DNA from: Cupriavidus basilensis OR16
GTDB taxonomy: Bacteria; Pseudomonadota; Gammaproteobacteria; Burkholderiales; Burkholderiaceae
Direction of reading: 5' to 3'
DNA: 38,872 nt
Assembly: GCF_000243095.1 (NCBI RefSeq)
Contig: NZ_AHJE01000193.1
Coordinates: 1-38,872, forward strand
Program-made: the position numbers and the translations under genes
Part shown: piece after piece, positions 8,839 to 18,187 of the stretch
How positions within the stretch are numbered: the first letter of the stretch is position 1
How the letters are laid out: each line of letters starts with the position of its first letter
The notes under the pieces: model-generated
The model's input: only the letters and a program-made list of their open reading frames with translations
Databases searched by the model: none
Told to the model about the DNA's origin: nothing

Positions 8839-9660
8839 CTAGCGCTGGCGCGATGCCGGCAAGGCGATGCTCGCCAGCCCGAGTCCGGCGCGCCATGCGC
8901 CCGGCGGCAGGCCGAAGCGCTGGGTGAAGCTGCGCGTAAAGGTGGTCTGGTCGGGAAAGCCGAGCGCTAGCGAGATATCCGCCAGCGGCTGTGCCCGGTC
9001 CGCCAGCAGGCGCGCGGCCTGGTCCAGCCGCAGCCGCATCTGGTAGCGGTGCGGCGTATCGCCAAAGGCGTTGCAGAACAGCGTGTGGAAACGCCGCACG
9101 CTCCAGCCGAACTGCGCGGCGAGCTGGTCGGCCCGCAGCGGCGTGTCCAGGTGCCGGCGCAGGTAGGCATCGATTTGCGCCAGCGGAAAACGCGCGGGCT
9201 GGGCGCGGCCGTCCACGCCCAGCGCCTGTGCCAGGTCGGCGGCAAGGGTAGCGGCCAGTTGCCAGTGATGTTGCCGCGAGTTTGCTCCCGGAGGCAGCGT
9301 AGCGAGGCGCCGCACGCGTTCGCGCCAGCCGCCGGTGATGGCGAACGCCGTGGGCCGGTCCATCAACGCGGCCGGCAACGCGAGCGAATCCAGCGGCATG
9401 TCCAGCACCAGTTGCCGGTTGCCGGCCAGTCCCAGGAAGTCGTGACGCTCCCCGGCGGGCACGATCAGCCCGCCGCAGGGATCGAGCCGGTGCAGGTGGC
9501 CGCCGATTTCCAGCTCGCACGCACCGTCCAGGCCGAACAGGACCTGATGGTAGTCATGGCGATGCCACTCCCGCTCCGGCTGGTAGACGCGCGTTTCCAC
9601 CAGCGGAGCCGGCCGGCCCGCCTGCGCCGGCACGACGGCATGGTCACCGCGCGGCAGCAT
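8839..9660 (-). CDS. AraC-family regulator with N-terminal cupin domain
   Basis: A 273-residue protein. The N-terminal half is a cupin-like sensor domain (REWHRHDYHQVLF, GGLIVPAGERHDF) and the C-terminal 100 residues are a double helix-turn-helix of the AraC type (second motif LADISLALGFPDQTTFTRSFTQRFG). I start at ATG 9660 because the cupin domain begins a few residues on; a longer open frame exists upstream but overlaps the exporter gene deeply. Its start overlaps the end of the EamA gene by 17 bases, so the two are translationally coupled, and it probably controls that exporter. Confidence 0.88.
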   Translation of the reverse strand: MLPRGDHAVVPAQAGRPAPLVETRVYQPEREWHRHDYHQVLFGLDGACELEIGGHLHRLDPCGGLIVPAGERHDFLGLAGNRQLVLDMPLDSLALPAALMDRPTAFAITGGWRERVRRLATLPPGANSRQHHWQLAATLAADLAQALGVDGRAQPARFPLAQIDAYLRRHLDTPLRADQLAAQFGWSVRRFHTLFCNAFGDTPHRYQMRLRLDQAARLLADRAQPLADISLALGFPDQTTFTRSFTQRFGLPPGAWRAGLGLASIALPASRQR

Positions 9661-10579
9661 GGCTAGTCTTGCGAGGGGGCTGCGCAGCTTGGCCGGTCTG
9701 GCATAGCCAGACCCCAATGCCGGCAACCAGCAGGCCCAGCAACTGCAGGGGTCCGAGCCTGTCGCCAAACAGCAGCCAGGCCTGCAGCGCCGCCAGCGGC
9801 GGCGCCAGGAACATCAGCGAGGCGGCGGTGGCAGCCTGCCCGCGCCTGACGATGCGCACCAGCAGATAGGTGCCCAGGCCCGAGAGCACCAGCGTGGCCC
9901 AGGCCAGCGCCGCCCACAGCGCCACACCCGGCTGCCAGTGCAACTCGCCCAGCATCCATGCCAGCGCACCGGCTACCAAGGCGCCGCCCGCGTTCTACCA
10001 GACCATGCTGGTGCGCAGGTCGGCTGCGGCAATCGAGGTCTTCTGCAGGATCGTGCCCATGGTGATGGAGAGGATGGAAATGACCGCCACCAGCACCACC
10101 CACGGTGAAACGGGGCTGGGCGCGCTGGCCAGGGTGGCGGGTGCCACCACCAATATTACGCCCAAGGAGCCCAGCGCCAGCCCGCCCCAGCCCTGGCGCG
10201 ACGGGAACTCGCCTAGCAGCGGGATCGCCAGCAGCGCGGTCAGCAGCGGTTGCAAGGCACCGAGCAAGGCCATGGCCGACGGCGCAAGGCCATGCGCAAT
10301 GGCCCAGTAACTGCCACCCAGGTAGCCGCCGTGCAGGAGCGCGCCCGCCAGCAAGTGCCGCGGCAGTTCGCGTAGCGGCGGCCAGCGCGCGCCGCCGGCA
10401 ACGGCCACGGTCGCGAACAGCATGGCCGCCAGGGAGAAGCGGGCCAGCAGGAACAGGCTGGGCTGGGCCACCGGCACGATGGCCCGGCCCACGATGAACC
10501 CGGTCGACCAGATCAGGACAAAGGCCAGGCTGGACAGCCAGGTGGCCGAGGCGGGGACACTGAGGCGGGATGACGGCAT
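9644..10579 (-). pseudogene. EamA/DMT-family exporter with in-frame amber stop
   Basis: The full frame of 311 codons encodes a ten-helix EamA drug/metabolite transporter: LIWSTGFIVGRA in helix 1, two internal repeats and a C-terminal FLAPPLAALQAWLLFGD. At 9995-9997 (read on the minus strand) a TAG interrupts the frame between SMVW and NAGGALVAGAL. The frame is otherwise unbroken: both halves are in the same register and join perfectly. In the family this position commonly holds Q in W-Q-N-A-G, so a single C-to-T change (CAG to TAG) explains it. The protein would be cut to about 194 residues. Possible real products are a truncated half-transporter or read-through in a suppressor background. 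Confidence 0.88.
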
Positions 10580-10777
10580 GGTGTTTCAGCGCGCCGGCGG
10601 CGCGTGGGGGCGGCAATGATCAACAATGGGCCGCAGCTTAAGTCTCCGATGCCATCCTGTCTTGGCAAATCCGGCAATGCGGACGAACCGCCACGGCTTC
10701 GGTTTATAGTTGGCGCTAGCCCCGACTGCCATGGCGCATGCCGCGCAAGGCAGCCCAGCCTTCGTCAACCTACGAGC

Positions 10778-11500
10778 ATCGACGCCCCCGGCCTGGCCGT
10801 GCTAGAGGCCGTGGCGGCAACGCTGGCGCGCGAGGTCTGGGTGGTCGCGCCCGAGCATGACCAGAGCGGCACCTCGCACTCCCTGAGCTTGCATGCGCCG
10901 CTGCGTATCAGCCAGCAAGGCGAACGCCGCTTCGGCGTCAGCGGCACGCCGGGCGACTGCGTCGTCATGGCAGCCCGGCACCTGATGGCCGACACCCCGC
11001 CCAGCCTGGTCCTGTCGGGCATCAACCGCGGCGCCAACCTTGGGCTTGAGACGGTGTTTTCCGGCACCGTCGGCGCCGGCATGACCGGCGTGTTGCTGGG
11101 CATCCCGGCGATCGCGCTGAGCCAGGCCTTCACCGATCGCAACGCGGTACGCTGGGAAACGGCCCGCGCGCTGGCGCCCGGCGTGATCCGCCGCCTGCTT
11201 GCCGCCGGCTGGAACCAGCAGGCCTGCCTGAACGTCAATTTCCCCGATGTGGCGCCCGAGTCCGCCGGCCCGCTCACGGTCACCCGCCAGGGCGTCGGCC
11301 TCGTCAAGGATCTTGCCGTGCGGGCCCATGTCGACCCGCGCGGCATCCCCTATCACTGGCTGCAGTTCTCGCGCGGCCCGCGCCCGGACTCCGATGACAG
11401 CGAGGCGGTGGTGGTCGGCCGGGGCGCTATTTCGGTGACGCCGCTGCGCTTCGAGCGCACCGACGAGGAGGCAGCCGCGGAGTTGGCGGGGCGGCTTTGA
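10778..11500 (+). pseudogene. surE: SurE-like 5'/3'-nucleotidase lacking its N-terminus
   Basis: From 10778 the frame reads IDAPGLAVLEAVAATL, then VVAPEHDQSGTSHSLSL, GTPGDCV, LSGINRGANLG and SGTVGAGMTG, all hallmark SurE motifs, ending at a TGA at 11498-11500. SurE proteins begin about ten residues earlier with a strand ending in NDDG, whose two Asp bind the metal. Here that segment is absent: the bases just before (10759-10777) give RQPSLRQPTS in this frame and no NDDG in any frame. There is no ATG with a ribosome-binding site at the right place. An upstream extension to 10604 stays open but does not resemble SurE. Probably inactive, since the catalytic Asp pair is lost. Confidence 0.8.
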
Positions 11501-11737
11501 GGGAATGACCGGTGGTGCCGCCCCGGGGCGGCATTACCTCGCAGGGCCCGCGTCGATGTTTGCTGCCTCGATGATCGGCGACCACTTGGATCCTGCGCTG
11601 GCCTTTCTCTCCCGAACCCGTCTGATAGCATCTCCCTTCGAGGGGATCCGGCGTTTGTCTTCACGCCGGAAGATTGGGCCTTCACGGCATGGTTTTCCTT
11701 GACCGGAATTTCGAAAGCACTTCACACAGATAGCGAG

Positions 11738-13234
11738 ATGGATCTCGATTGGAAGCAACGTACGCAGCAGTATGTGCAGGCCCGGCGCCAGCATCCGGCC
11801 TGGCAATTGCTTGCAGCGCGTAGTTCACCGCTGGTGCTGAGTTGTCTGCAGACGCTGTTCGAGAGGAGTCACGACGGGATCGTCTGCGAAGAGGCGCAGC
11901 AGGCCTTGGCGGCGCTGCTGGAGCAGCATGCCAATAGCGACGAATTTGGCGTCGACGCTGACGACAGCGCGGCTGCAGCGCGCAAGGAGTTGCGCGCCTG
12001 GATCCGGCGCGCGCTGGTGATCGAGCGGGAGGGGCGCCTGTATGCTACGGACGCGCTGGAGGAAGCGTTGAGGTTCGTAGCCGGACTCGAAGGCCGGCTG
12101 ATGACATCAACCGCATCGCGCTTGTCCATCGTGCAACGGGAGATCGAGAGTCTGGAGTCAAGCCTGAACCCGGACCCGCGCAGCCGCGCCAGATACTTGC
12201 AACGCAAGATCGCCGAACTCGAGAGCGAACTGGCCGCGGTCAACGCAGGTGAGGTCAAGGTACTGAGCGATGCCGAGGCAACCGAGGGCATTCGCGAAAT
12301 ATTCAACCTGGCCACCAGCTTGCGGGGGGACTTCCGGCGGGTGGAGGATTCCTATCGCGAGGCGGACCGGCGGCTGCGGCAATCGATTGTCAGCGAGCGC
12401 AACCATCGGGGCGAGGTTGTCGACAAGTTGCTGAATAGCCACGATGGCCTGCTGGAGACGCCGGAGGGCAAGGTGTTTCATGGTTTTCAGCAGCAGTTGG
12501 GGCGCTCGGCAGAACTGGATGCAATGAAGCATCGCTTGCGTTCGATCATCAGGCATCCAGCCACCCGGTCGGCCTTGAATTCGCAGCAGCAAGGTGAATT
12601 GCGCTGGTTGATCATTCGCTTGGTGGACGAGTCAGCAGCGGTGATTCGTGCACGGGCCCGCAGTGAGCGTGATGTCAAGGGTTTCCTCAAGACGGGCTTG
12701 GCTGCCGAGCATCATCGGGTTGGAGAACTGGTCAACGATATCCTGCAGCAGGCCCTGGCGGTGGACTGGGGCAGTGTTGCGGTACGCCGCCAGGCCGGAC
12801 CTTTGCCGCCAGTCGCCATCGCGGTGTCGGGGCTGCCACTAGTAGAGCGGCTTCGCTTCAAGGCCAGCGAGGACGATGAGCAGCAGGGCCTCGAGCTGGG
12901 CTCCCGCAGCATGGATACCACGCTGATCGATGAGGATTTCTGGGATGCGTTCGATAGTCTTGACCGCCAGGCATTGATGGAGCGGACGCTGGCCTTGCTG
13001 GAGGAGAGCGGGCAGGCCATGGGCATTGCCGAGCTGGCGCGGCATCTGCCGCCGACCCATGATCTGGAGTCGATCGCGTTGTGGTTGAGCATGGCGAGGG
13101 AGGCTGACGCCCCGGTGCATCGGCAGCGCGAGCGCGTAGATGTGCTTGGCCGTGACGGAATTGCCCTGCGTTTCCAGGTGCCCCAGGTGGAATTGGGCGC
13201 CGAACATCTGCGCGGCTTGGACATGGAGATATAG
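11738..13234 (+). CDS. jetA: JetA, Wadjet kleisin-like subunit (DUF3375)
   Basis: First gene of a four-gene Wadjet operon; 498 residues. The N-terminal part is a winged-helix region (LLAARSSPLVLSCLQTLFE, RRALVIEREGRLYATDAL) typical of MukF/DUF3375 kleisins. The middle, about residues 120-260, is highly charged and coiled-coil-like. In the known system JetA bridges the heads of the JetC SMC dimer. ATG 11738 is chosen; a TTG 39 bases upstream would extend it but has no visible advantage. The next gene starts one base after its stop. The locus looks less GC-rich than its neighbours, in keeping with horizontal gain. No clear promoter is seen in the 237 bases upstream. Confidence 0.9.
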   Translation: MDLDWKQRTQQYVQARRQHPAWQLLAARSSPLVLSCLQTLFERSHDGIVCEEAQQALAALLEQHANSDEFGVDADDSAAAARKELRAWIRRALVIEREGRLYATDALEEALRFVAGLEGRLMTSTASRLSIVQREIESLESSLNPDPRSRARYLQRKIAELESELAAVNAGEVKVLSDAEATEGIREIFNLATSLRGDFRRVEDSYREADRRLRQSIVSERNHRGEVVDKLLNSHDGLLETPEGKVFHGFQQQLGRSAELDAMKHRLRSIIRHPATRSALNSQQQGELRWLIIRLVDESAAVIRARARSERDVKGFLKTGLAAEHHRVGELVNDILQQALAVDWGSVAVRRQAGPLPPVAIAVSGLPLVERLRFKASEDDEQQGLELGSRSMDTTLIDEDFWDAFDSLDRQALMERTLALLEESGQAMGIAELARHLPPTHDLESIALWLSMAREADAPVHRQRERVDVLGRDGIALRFQVPQVELGAEHLRGLDMEI

Positions 13235-13235
13235 C

Positions 13236-13991
13236 ATGGCGAGCATTTTCGATGACCTGACCGCGGCGGATGGGCCCGCCGCAACCGTGGATTCGTCTTC
13301 GCGGCACAGCGAGGAAGAGGTTCCGCTCCCATCTGCCGCGCAAGCCGGAGCCGAGCGTGGGCTTGCCATCACCCCGCGTCAGGTCAAGGATGCCTGCCAG
13401 GAGTTGCTCAAGCTCGGTCTGCTGGAGGCCGCGAGAAAGCCTAATCTCTATCGCATCGCTACTACCCATGCGGCCGATATCGATCGCATCCTGGAGCCGC
13501 TGGACCTGGCATTGAAGATCGACGACGTGCGAGGGCTGGCTTTTCTGGTGGTGTCACAACCCTTGTTTGCGGAGGCGGAGGAAGAGTGGTCGCATCCTCT
13601 GGTGCGCCGCCAGCGCCTGACGCTCGAACAATCGCTGCTGGTGGCCTTGCTGCGTCAGCACTATGTGGCGCATGAACAGGAGGGCGGGATTGGGGCGGGA
13701 GATGCCCAAGTGGCGCTGGAAGACCTGCTACCGCAATTGCAGCTGTACCTGGGCAACCTGGGCAGCGACGCGCGCGAACAGCAGCGTTTGCGCACCTTGC
13801 TGGAGAAGCTAAAGCCGCATGGCATCGTTTCCGAGGTCGATCCGCACGATCAGGTCGCCATCCGGCCCATCATCGTCCATCTTGCCAATCCCGAGAACCT
13901 GCAAAGCCTGTTGCAGGCCCTTAGGCTCGCGGCGCATGCGGGCGCTGACGACGATAGCGGTGCGTCGAGCGATTCGGAGGACGCCGTATGA
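13236..13991 (+). CDS. jetB: JetB, Wadjet MukE-like subunit (DUF4194)
   Basis: A 251-residue protein matching DUF4194, the MukE/MksE-like winged-helix partner of JetA. Visible family segments are YRIATTHAADIDRILEPLDLA, LAFLVVS, and RQRLTLEQSLLVALLRQHYV. The N-terminal 40 residues and the acidic C-terminal tail (ADDDSGASSDSEDAV) look disordered. In the family it binds the kleisin and helps organise DNA entrapment. It starts one base after the jetA stop, and its TGA overlaps the jetC ATG (ATGA), so the three genes are translationally coupled. Confidence 0.88.
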   Translation: MASIFDDLTAADGPAATVDSSSRHSEEEVPLPSAAQAGAERGLAITPRQVKDACQELLKLGLLEAARKPNLYRIATTHAADIDRILEPLDLALKIDDVRGLAFLVVSQPLFAEAEEEWSHPLVRRQRLTLEQSLLVALLRQHYVAHEQEGGIGAGDAQVALEDLLPQLQLYLGNLGSDAREQQRLRTLLEKLKPHGIVSEVDPHDQVAIRPIIVHLANPENLQSLLQALRLAAHAGADDDSGASSDSEDAV

Positions 13992-16900
13992 AACCTCCCC
14001 AGACAGGGTATCCATCAATCGAGGAGTTGCTGCCCTCCGCAGCCTATGTGCTGACGCATCTCGACGTCTACAACTGGGGACCGTTTGGGGGACGGCACCA
14101 TGCCGAGATCGATATTGAGGGTACCGCGATCATCGGGCAAACCGGCAGCGGCAAGACGACGCTGGTCGACGCCCTGATGACATTGATCGCGGCCCAGCCG
14201 CGTTACAACCTGGCCTCAACCGGCGGGCATGAAAGCGATCGCGATCTGGTGTCCTATGTACGCGGCGTGTCCGGGGTGGGACGTGGTGGCGATACTGACC
14301 ATATTGCCCGGCCGGGCAAGACCGTGTCCGCGATCGCCGCGAGCTTTGGCAACGGCAATGTGCGCTTGACCATCGCCGGCATCTTTACGTTGGAGGGTAG
14401 TAGTCGGCGCGCCGACCTTGACCGGATCTGGTTGATTTCCCGGCAGGAGCAGCAAGGACTGGATGAGTGGCTCGAAGTGCATCACGCCGGGGCCTTGCTG
14501 CCGGTCGAGAAGGGCTGGCAGTCGCGCGGCGAGTACCGGCAGCAACAAGCGGTCCAGCTCGACCTGATTGCCATGCTGCCGGTTTGCTATGCGCTGCGCG
14601 CCCACCAGCTTTGGCATGGACGGGCCGACGATCTAGCGAGGCAGATCGGATTTTGCACACAGCGTGTCGATGCACTGTCCACGGAGATTGGTGAGCAAGA
14701 GGTGCAGGAGCAAGCTCTGCGTGACCGCTACCTGCAGACCGGCGGCAGCAACGTCGAATTGCTGGAGGAGCAAATAGAAAGGCAACGCAAGCACTGCGAG
14801 ACTCTTCAACGCTATGCGCGGGACTATCAGCAACTGACGAAGTCTTTGGCGCTCGATGGCACCTTGACAACTGAGGCTTTTGGAGAGGGGCAGCGGCAGG
14901 CTGGCCAGCAGAAAGTCCAGTATGAAGGGTCGCTTGCGGGGCAGGAAGGCGAGGCTTTCGCGCACGGCGCCAAGGTAGAGGTCAGCAAGGTGGTTGCCTC
15001 GGAAGTGATGGAATCCTTGCGGCAGGTCCAGGCGCGACCCGGCTCCAACATTCCAGGGCCATTTCAGCAGTTCAGGAGCGAACTCGCCGCACATCTCGGT
15101 CAGCCTGAGGATGCCTTGCCGTTTGTTGCGGAGATGGTGGAAGTGCACGCAAATCAAGCCCAATGGCGAGGTGCCATCGAGCGCGCCATTGGCGGGCATC
15201 GACTTCGTCTGATGGTGCCGCCACAGGTGATGAAAGCGGCGTTGTCGTGGGTAAACGGCCGCGATAACCGGCTGCACGTTCGCTTGCTGGAGGTGAAGGA
15301 GCCTGCGCAAGCCCCTGGCTCTTTTGAGGACGGTTTCACCCGGAAGCTGAATTTCAAGGACCACGCTTACGGGGAAGCGCTCAGGCAATTCCTGACCGAG
15401 ATCGACCGTCATTGTGTTGCCTCACCCGAGATGCTGAAAAGTACCCCGCACGGCTTGACGGCGCAGGGCTTGATGTCAGGCAAGACTGGCTTTTTCGAGA
15501 AACAGGATAAGACGCCTCTCCATCAGGGGTGGATGACCGGTTTCGATAACAAAGACAGCCTGGCGGAGCTGGAAGAACAGTTGCGTCAGGCCACGGCGGC
15601 GCTTAAGAGGCATGAGGAATTGTTCGAGTTGGGCAAGGCGGCAGTGGGTGAAAGCCGCGTACGCCTGGGCCTGCTTGAGCGCTTGCTGGGTCTGCAGTTC
15701 CAGGACATCGACCTACCCGCAGCAGAAGGCGACCTTGCTGATTTGCAACGGCGCCTGATTGATCTGACCGATCCCGAGTCGGACACGGCGAGGGCGCAGC
15801 AGCGATGGCAAGATGCCAAGACGCTGCTGAGGCAAAGGTCTGAGGCGTGGCAAAAGGCTCGCATGGTTCAAGTCACTTTGCAGAAAGACCTCGAGGTTGC
15901 GATAGCACAGCGGGAACGCGCCTACCGACGCAGCGGCGAGGGGTTGAAGGCTGGGCAGCTAGCGCTGGCACATCAGCATTTCGATCTGTCCGGTGTGCAA
16001 CAAGTCGATGCACTGGAGGATCACGAGACCGAGGCGGAAGGGCGCTTGCGTGGGCACCTGCAAAAGCTCGCCAACGAGCTTGTTCGCTGCGAGAGGGACC
16101 TGATCCGCGCCATGGGACATGCCAAAGGCGAGGATACCGGCACCCTGTCCGACGTCGGCACTGAATTGGAGGACGTGCCGCAATACCTGGCGCGCCTGAA
16201 GATACTGAACGAAGAGGCCCTGCCAGAGAAGCTGCAACGCTTCCAGCTGCAACGCTTCCTGAACTACCTCAACCAGTCCTCGGACCAGGGCGTAACCCAG
16301 TTACTCGGCAGTATCGAGAACGAAGTGGCGATCATCGAGGAACGCATCGAAGATCTTAACAACACCATGCGCCGGGTGGATTTCCAGCCCGGGCGGTATC
16401 TGCGGCTGGATCCGCGCCGAGTGGTTCATGAGAGCCTGAAAACGCTGCAGCAGGCGCAACGCGCGCTACGCTCGGCGGCATTGCAGGATGATCAGGGCGA
16501 AAGCCACTTCCGGGCCCTGGCGCATGTGGTCACGCTGTTGCGAGAAGCCAGCGAGCGCCGGACCACGGTTGGCGCGCGTGCGCTGCTGGATCCGCGCTAT
16601 CGCCTGCAGTTTGCCGTATCGGTGATCGAGCGCGGCACGGGTGCGGTCGTGGAAACCCGCACCGGGTCGCAGGGCGGAAGTGGTGGCGAGAAGGAAATCA
16701 TCGCCAGCTATATCCTGACAGCCTCGCTGAGCTATGCCCTGTGCCCGGATGGTGGGAGCAAGCCGCTATTCGGCACCATCGTGCTGGATGAGGCCTTCTC
16801 GAAAAGCTCGCAGGCCGTGGCCGGGCGGATTATTTCGGCGCTGCGGGAGTTTGGTCTGCATCCGTTGTTCGTCACACCGAACAAGGAAATGCGTCTGCTG

Positions 16901-17032
16901 CGCGCGCATACCCGCTCCGCGATCCTGATTCACCGCAGAGGGCAGCAGGCCACCATGACATCGCTGAGTTGGGAAGAGCTGGATGTGCTCGCTCGCTCTA
17001 GACAAAACAGCCAAGATGAAGTCACCGGATGA
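13988..17032 (+). CDS. jetC: JetC, Wadjet SMC-type ATPase
   Basis: A 1014-residue SMC/MukB-like ATPase. The Walker A GQTGSGKT is at residues 50-57, followed by long coiled-coil arms (about 210-870, rich in E, Q, R, L with LQRFQLQRFLNYLNQ). The ABC signature GSGGEKE is near residue 898 and the Walker B TIVLDEAF near 930, with an SKSSQ D-loop. Like other JetC it probably extrudes DNA loops; the Wadjet complex then cuts small circular plasmids. Its start overlaps jetB by four bases and its end overlaps jetD by 17. All ATPase motifs are intact, so the protein should be functional. Confidence 0.93.
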   Translation: MKPPQTGYPSIEELLPSAAYVLTHLDVYNWGPFGGRHHAEIDIEGTAIIGQTGSGKTTLVDALMTLIAAQPRYNLASTGGHESDRDLVSYVRGVSGVGRGGDTDHIARPGKTVSAIAASFGNGNVRLTIAGIFTLEGSSRRADLDRIWLISRQEQQGLDEWLEVHHAGALLPVEKGWQSRGEYRQQQAVQLDLIAMLPVCYALRAHQLWHGRADDLARQIGFCTQRVDALSTEIGEQEVQEQALRDRYLQTGGSNVELLEEQIERQRKHCETLQRYARDYQQLTKSLALDGTLTTEAFGEGQRQAGQQKVQYEGSLAGQEGEAFAHGAKVEVSKVVASEVMESLRQVQARPGSNIPGPFQQFRSELAAHLGQPEDALPFVAEMVEVHANQAQWRGAIERAIGGHRLRLMVPPQVMKAALSWVNGRDNRLHVRLLEVKEPAQAPGSFEDGFTRKLNFKDHAYGEALRQFLTEIDRHCVASPEMLKSTPHGLTAQGLMSGKTGFFEKQDKTPLHQGWMTGFDNKDSLAELEEQLRQATAALKRHEELFELGKAAVGESRVRLGLLERLLGLQFQDIDLPAAEGDLADLQRRLIDLTDPESDTARAQQRWQDAKTLLRQRSEAWQKARMVQVTLQKDLEVAIAQRERAYRRSGEGLKAGQLALAHQHFDLSGVQQVDALEDHETEAEGRLRGHLQKLANELVRCERDLIRAMGHAKGEDTGTLSDVGTELEDVPQYLARLKILNEEALPEKLQRFQLQRFLNYLNQSSDQGVTQLLGSIENEVAIIEERIEDLNNTMRRVDFQPGRYLRLDPRRVVHESLKTLQQAQRALRSAALQDDQGESHFRALAHVVTLLREASERRTTVGARALLDPRYRLQFAVSVIERGTGAVVETRTGSQGGSGGEKEIIASYILTASLSYALCPDGGSKPLFGTIVLDEAFSKSSQAVAGRIISALREFGLHPLFVTPNKEMRLLRAHTRSAILIHRRGQQATMTSLSWEELDVLARSRQNSQDEVTG

Positions 17033-18170
17033 GTTGGCGGCGAAGCTCGCCAGGCATTGGCAATCCGCGCAAGTGCGCGTGGCTCGCTTGCTCCAGGCCG
17101 ATAGCTGGCCGCTGAGTCTGTCTATAGGCAGGCCGAGCGCGAGGGCCTTTGCCGACGAGACCGGCCTGGTCAGGCGGCATGTGCAGCGCTGGCGTGAGAT
17201 GCAAGTCGGAACGGTTGTCTGGCAGGATGTGGCGTACCGAGCCGGCAATGCGCCGGTTGAAGTACCGCTGAGTTGGGAATTGCGCACGCCGTCGGAATGG
17301 GTCTTAGCGACTGGGGATCCAACGATCCAGGCTGAGTATCGGGCGCTGGGCAAGTTGGTACAGGCTGTCGATCCGCTCTTCCATCCCTTGATCCTGCGCC
17401 AACGCCGCCTTGCGGTAGACCGCTCGGCAGGCGAAGTTGCCAAGGCGAGCGAGGTCGCCCTGGCCTTGACGCCTGGCTGTGCGGGAGGACGGCCGCTGCG
17501 CGCTTTGACTGTTTGCAATATTGATAGCAAGTTCATCGAACGCAATCGCGCCTTGTTGATCCAGATGCTCGATGTGCGCTTTGACGGACTGCCCGGCGAG
17601 CTCGGGCTGGAGTCCTTCCTGGATGCAGCCGATGATAGCGATCATTGGCTCCTGTTGGTGCCGCTGGCGCCGAGACTGCTGCCATTTTCGCAGCAGCGCG
17701 TGCGCGTCAGCGAGCTTGGCCTGTTGCCGGAGTCCGTCAGCCATATCCTGATCGTGGAAAACGAGCGCTGCCTGCATCAATTGCCGGCGCTGGCGGATTC
17801 CGTCGCCATCCTCGGTGCGGGTTTGAGCCTAGGCTGGATGCGAGCCGAATGGCTGGCGCACAAGCATGTTGCCTATTGGGGCGACATGGACACCTGGGGG
17901 CTGACGATGCTGGCCAGGGCACGGCAGGCCCAGCCCGACGTGACTGTCGTGCAGATGAATCGAGCCTGCTTCGATCAATACGCTGTAGCGTTGGCTGTGG
18001 CGGAGCCTGTGCCGGCCGGTGTCGAGCCGCCGGAGGGCCTGACAGTCGTTGAAAGGGAGTTCTATCAGTATTTGCGCAGGCAGGAGCGCGGGCGCCTTGA
18101 GCAGGAGTTCCTGCCGCCGGATCTGGTAGCCGCAGCGCTAATCGCGTGGCATAGCGCCTCGCCGGGTTGA
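17016..18170 (+). CDS. jetD: JetD, Wadjet topoisomerase-like nuclease (DUF3322/DUF2220)
   Basis: A 384-residue protein. The N-terminal half is the DUF3322 arm (PDELAAKLARHWQS, FADETGLVRRHVQRW). The C-terminal half is a TOPRIM-type domain: the conserved Glu is in LIVENERC (about residue 247) and the acidic DxD in YWGDMDTWGL (about 288-292), followed by LEQEFLPPDL near the end. In known Wadjet systems this subunit makes the double-strand cut on looped circular DNA. I start at ATG 17016; the open frame extends 11 codons further upstream from an in-frame ATG, but the family begins close to KSPDELAAKL. Its stop lies 17 bases from the end of the convergent toxin gene. Confidence 0.9.
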   Translation: MKSPDELAAKLARHWQSAQVRVARLLQADSWPLSLSIGRPSARAFADETGLVRRHVQRWREMQVGTVVWQDVAYRAGNAPVEVPLSWELRTPSEWVLATGDPTIQAEYRALGKLVQAVDPLFHPLILRQRRLAVDRSAGEVAKASEVALALTPGCAGGRPLRALTVCNIDSKFIERNRALLIQMLDVRFDGLPGELGLESFLDAADDSDHWLLLVPLAPRLLPFSQQRVRVSELGLLPESVSHILIVENERCLHQLPALADSVAILGAGLSLGWMRAEWLAHKHVAYWGDMDTWGLTMLARARQAQPDVTVVQMNRACFDQYAVALAVAEPVPAGVEPPEGLTVVEREFYQYLRRQERGRLEQEFLPPDLVAAALIAWHSASPG

Positions 18171-18187
18171 CCTGTAGCTCGGTGCCC

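Noticed and set aside
10604..10777. Open extension of the surE frame upstream
   Set aside because: Codons here do not resemble SurE and no metal-binding NDDG is formed; kept out of the gene call.
11501..11737. Promoter boxes for the Wadjet operon
   Set aside because: TTGACC-like and AT-rich bits exist but none at convincing spacing, so no promoter is called.
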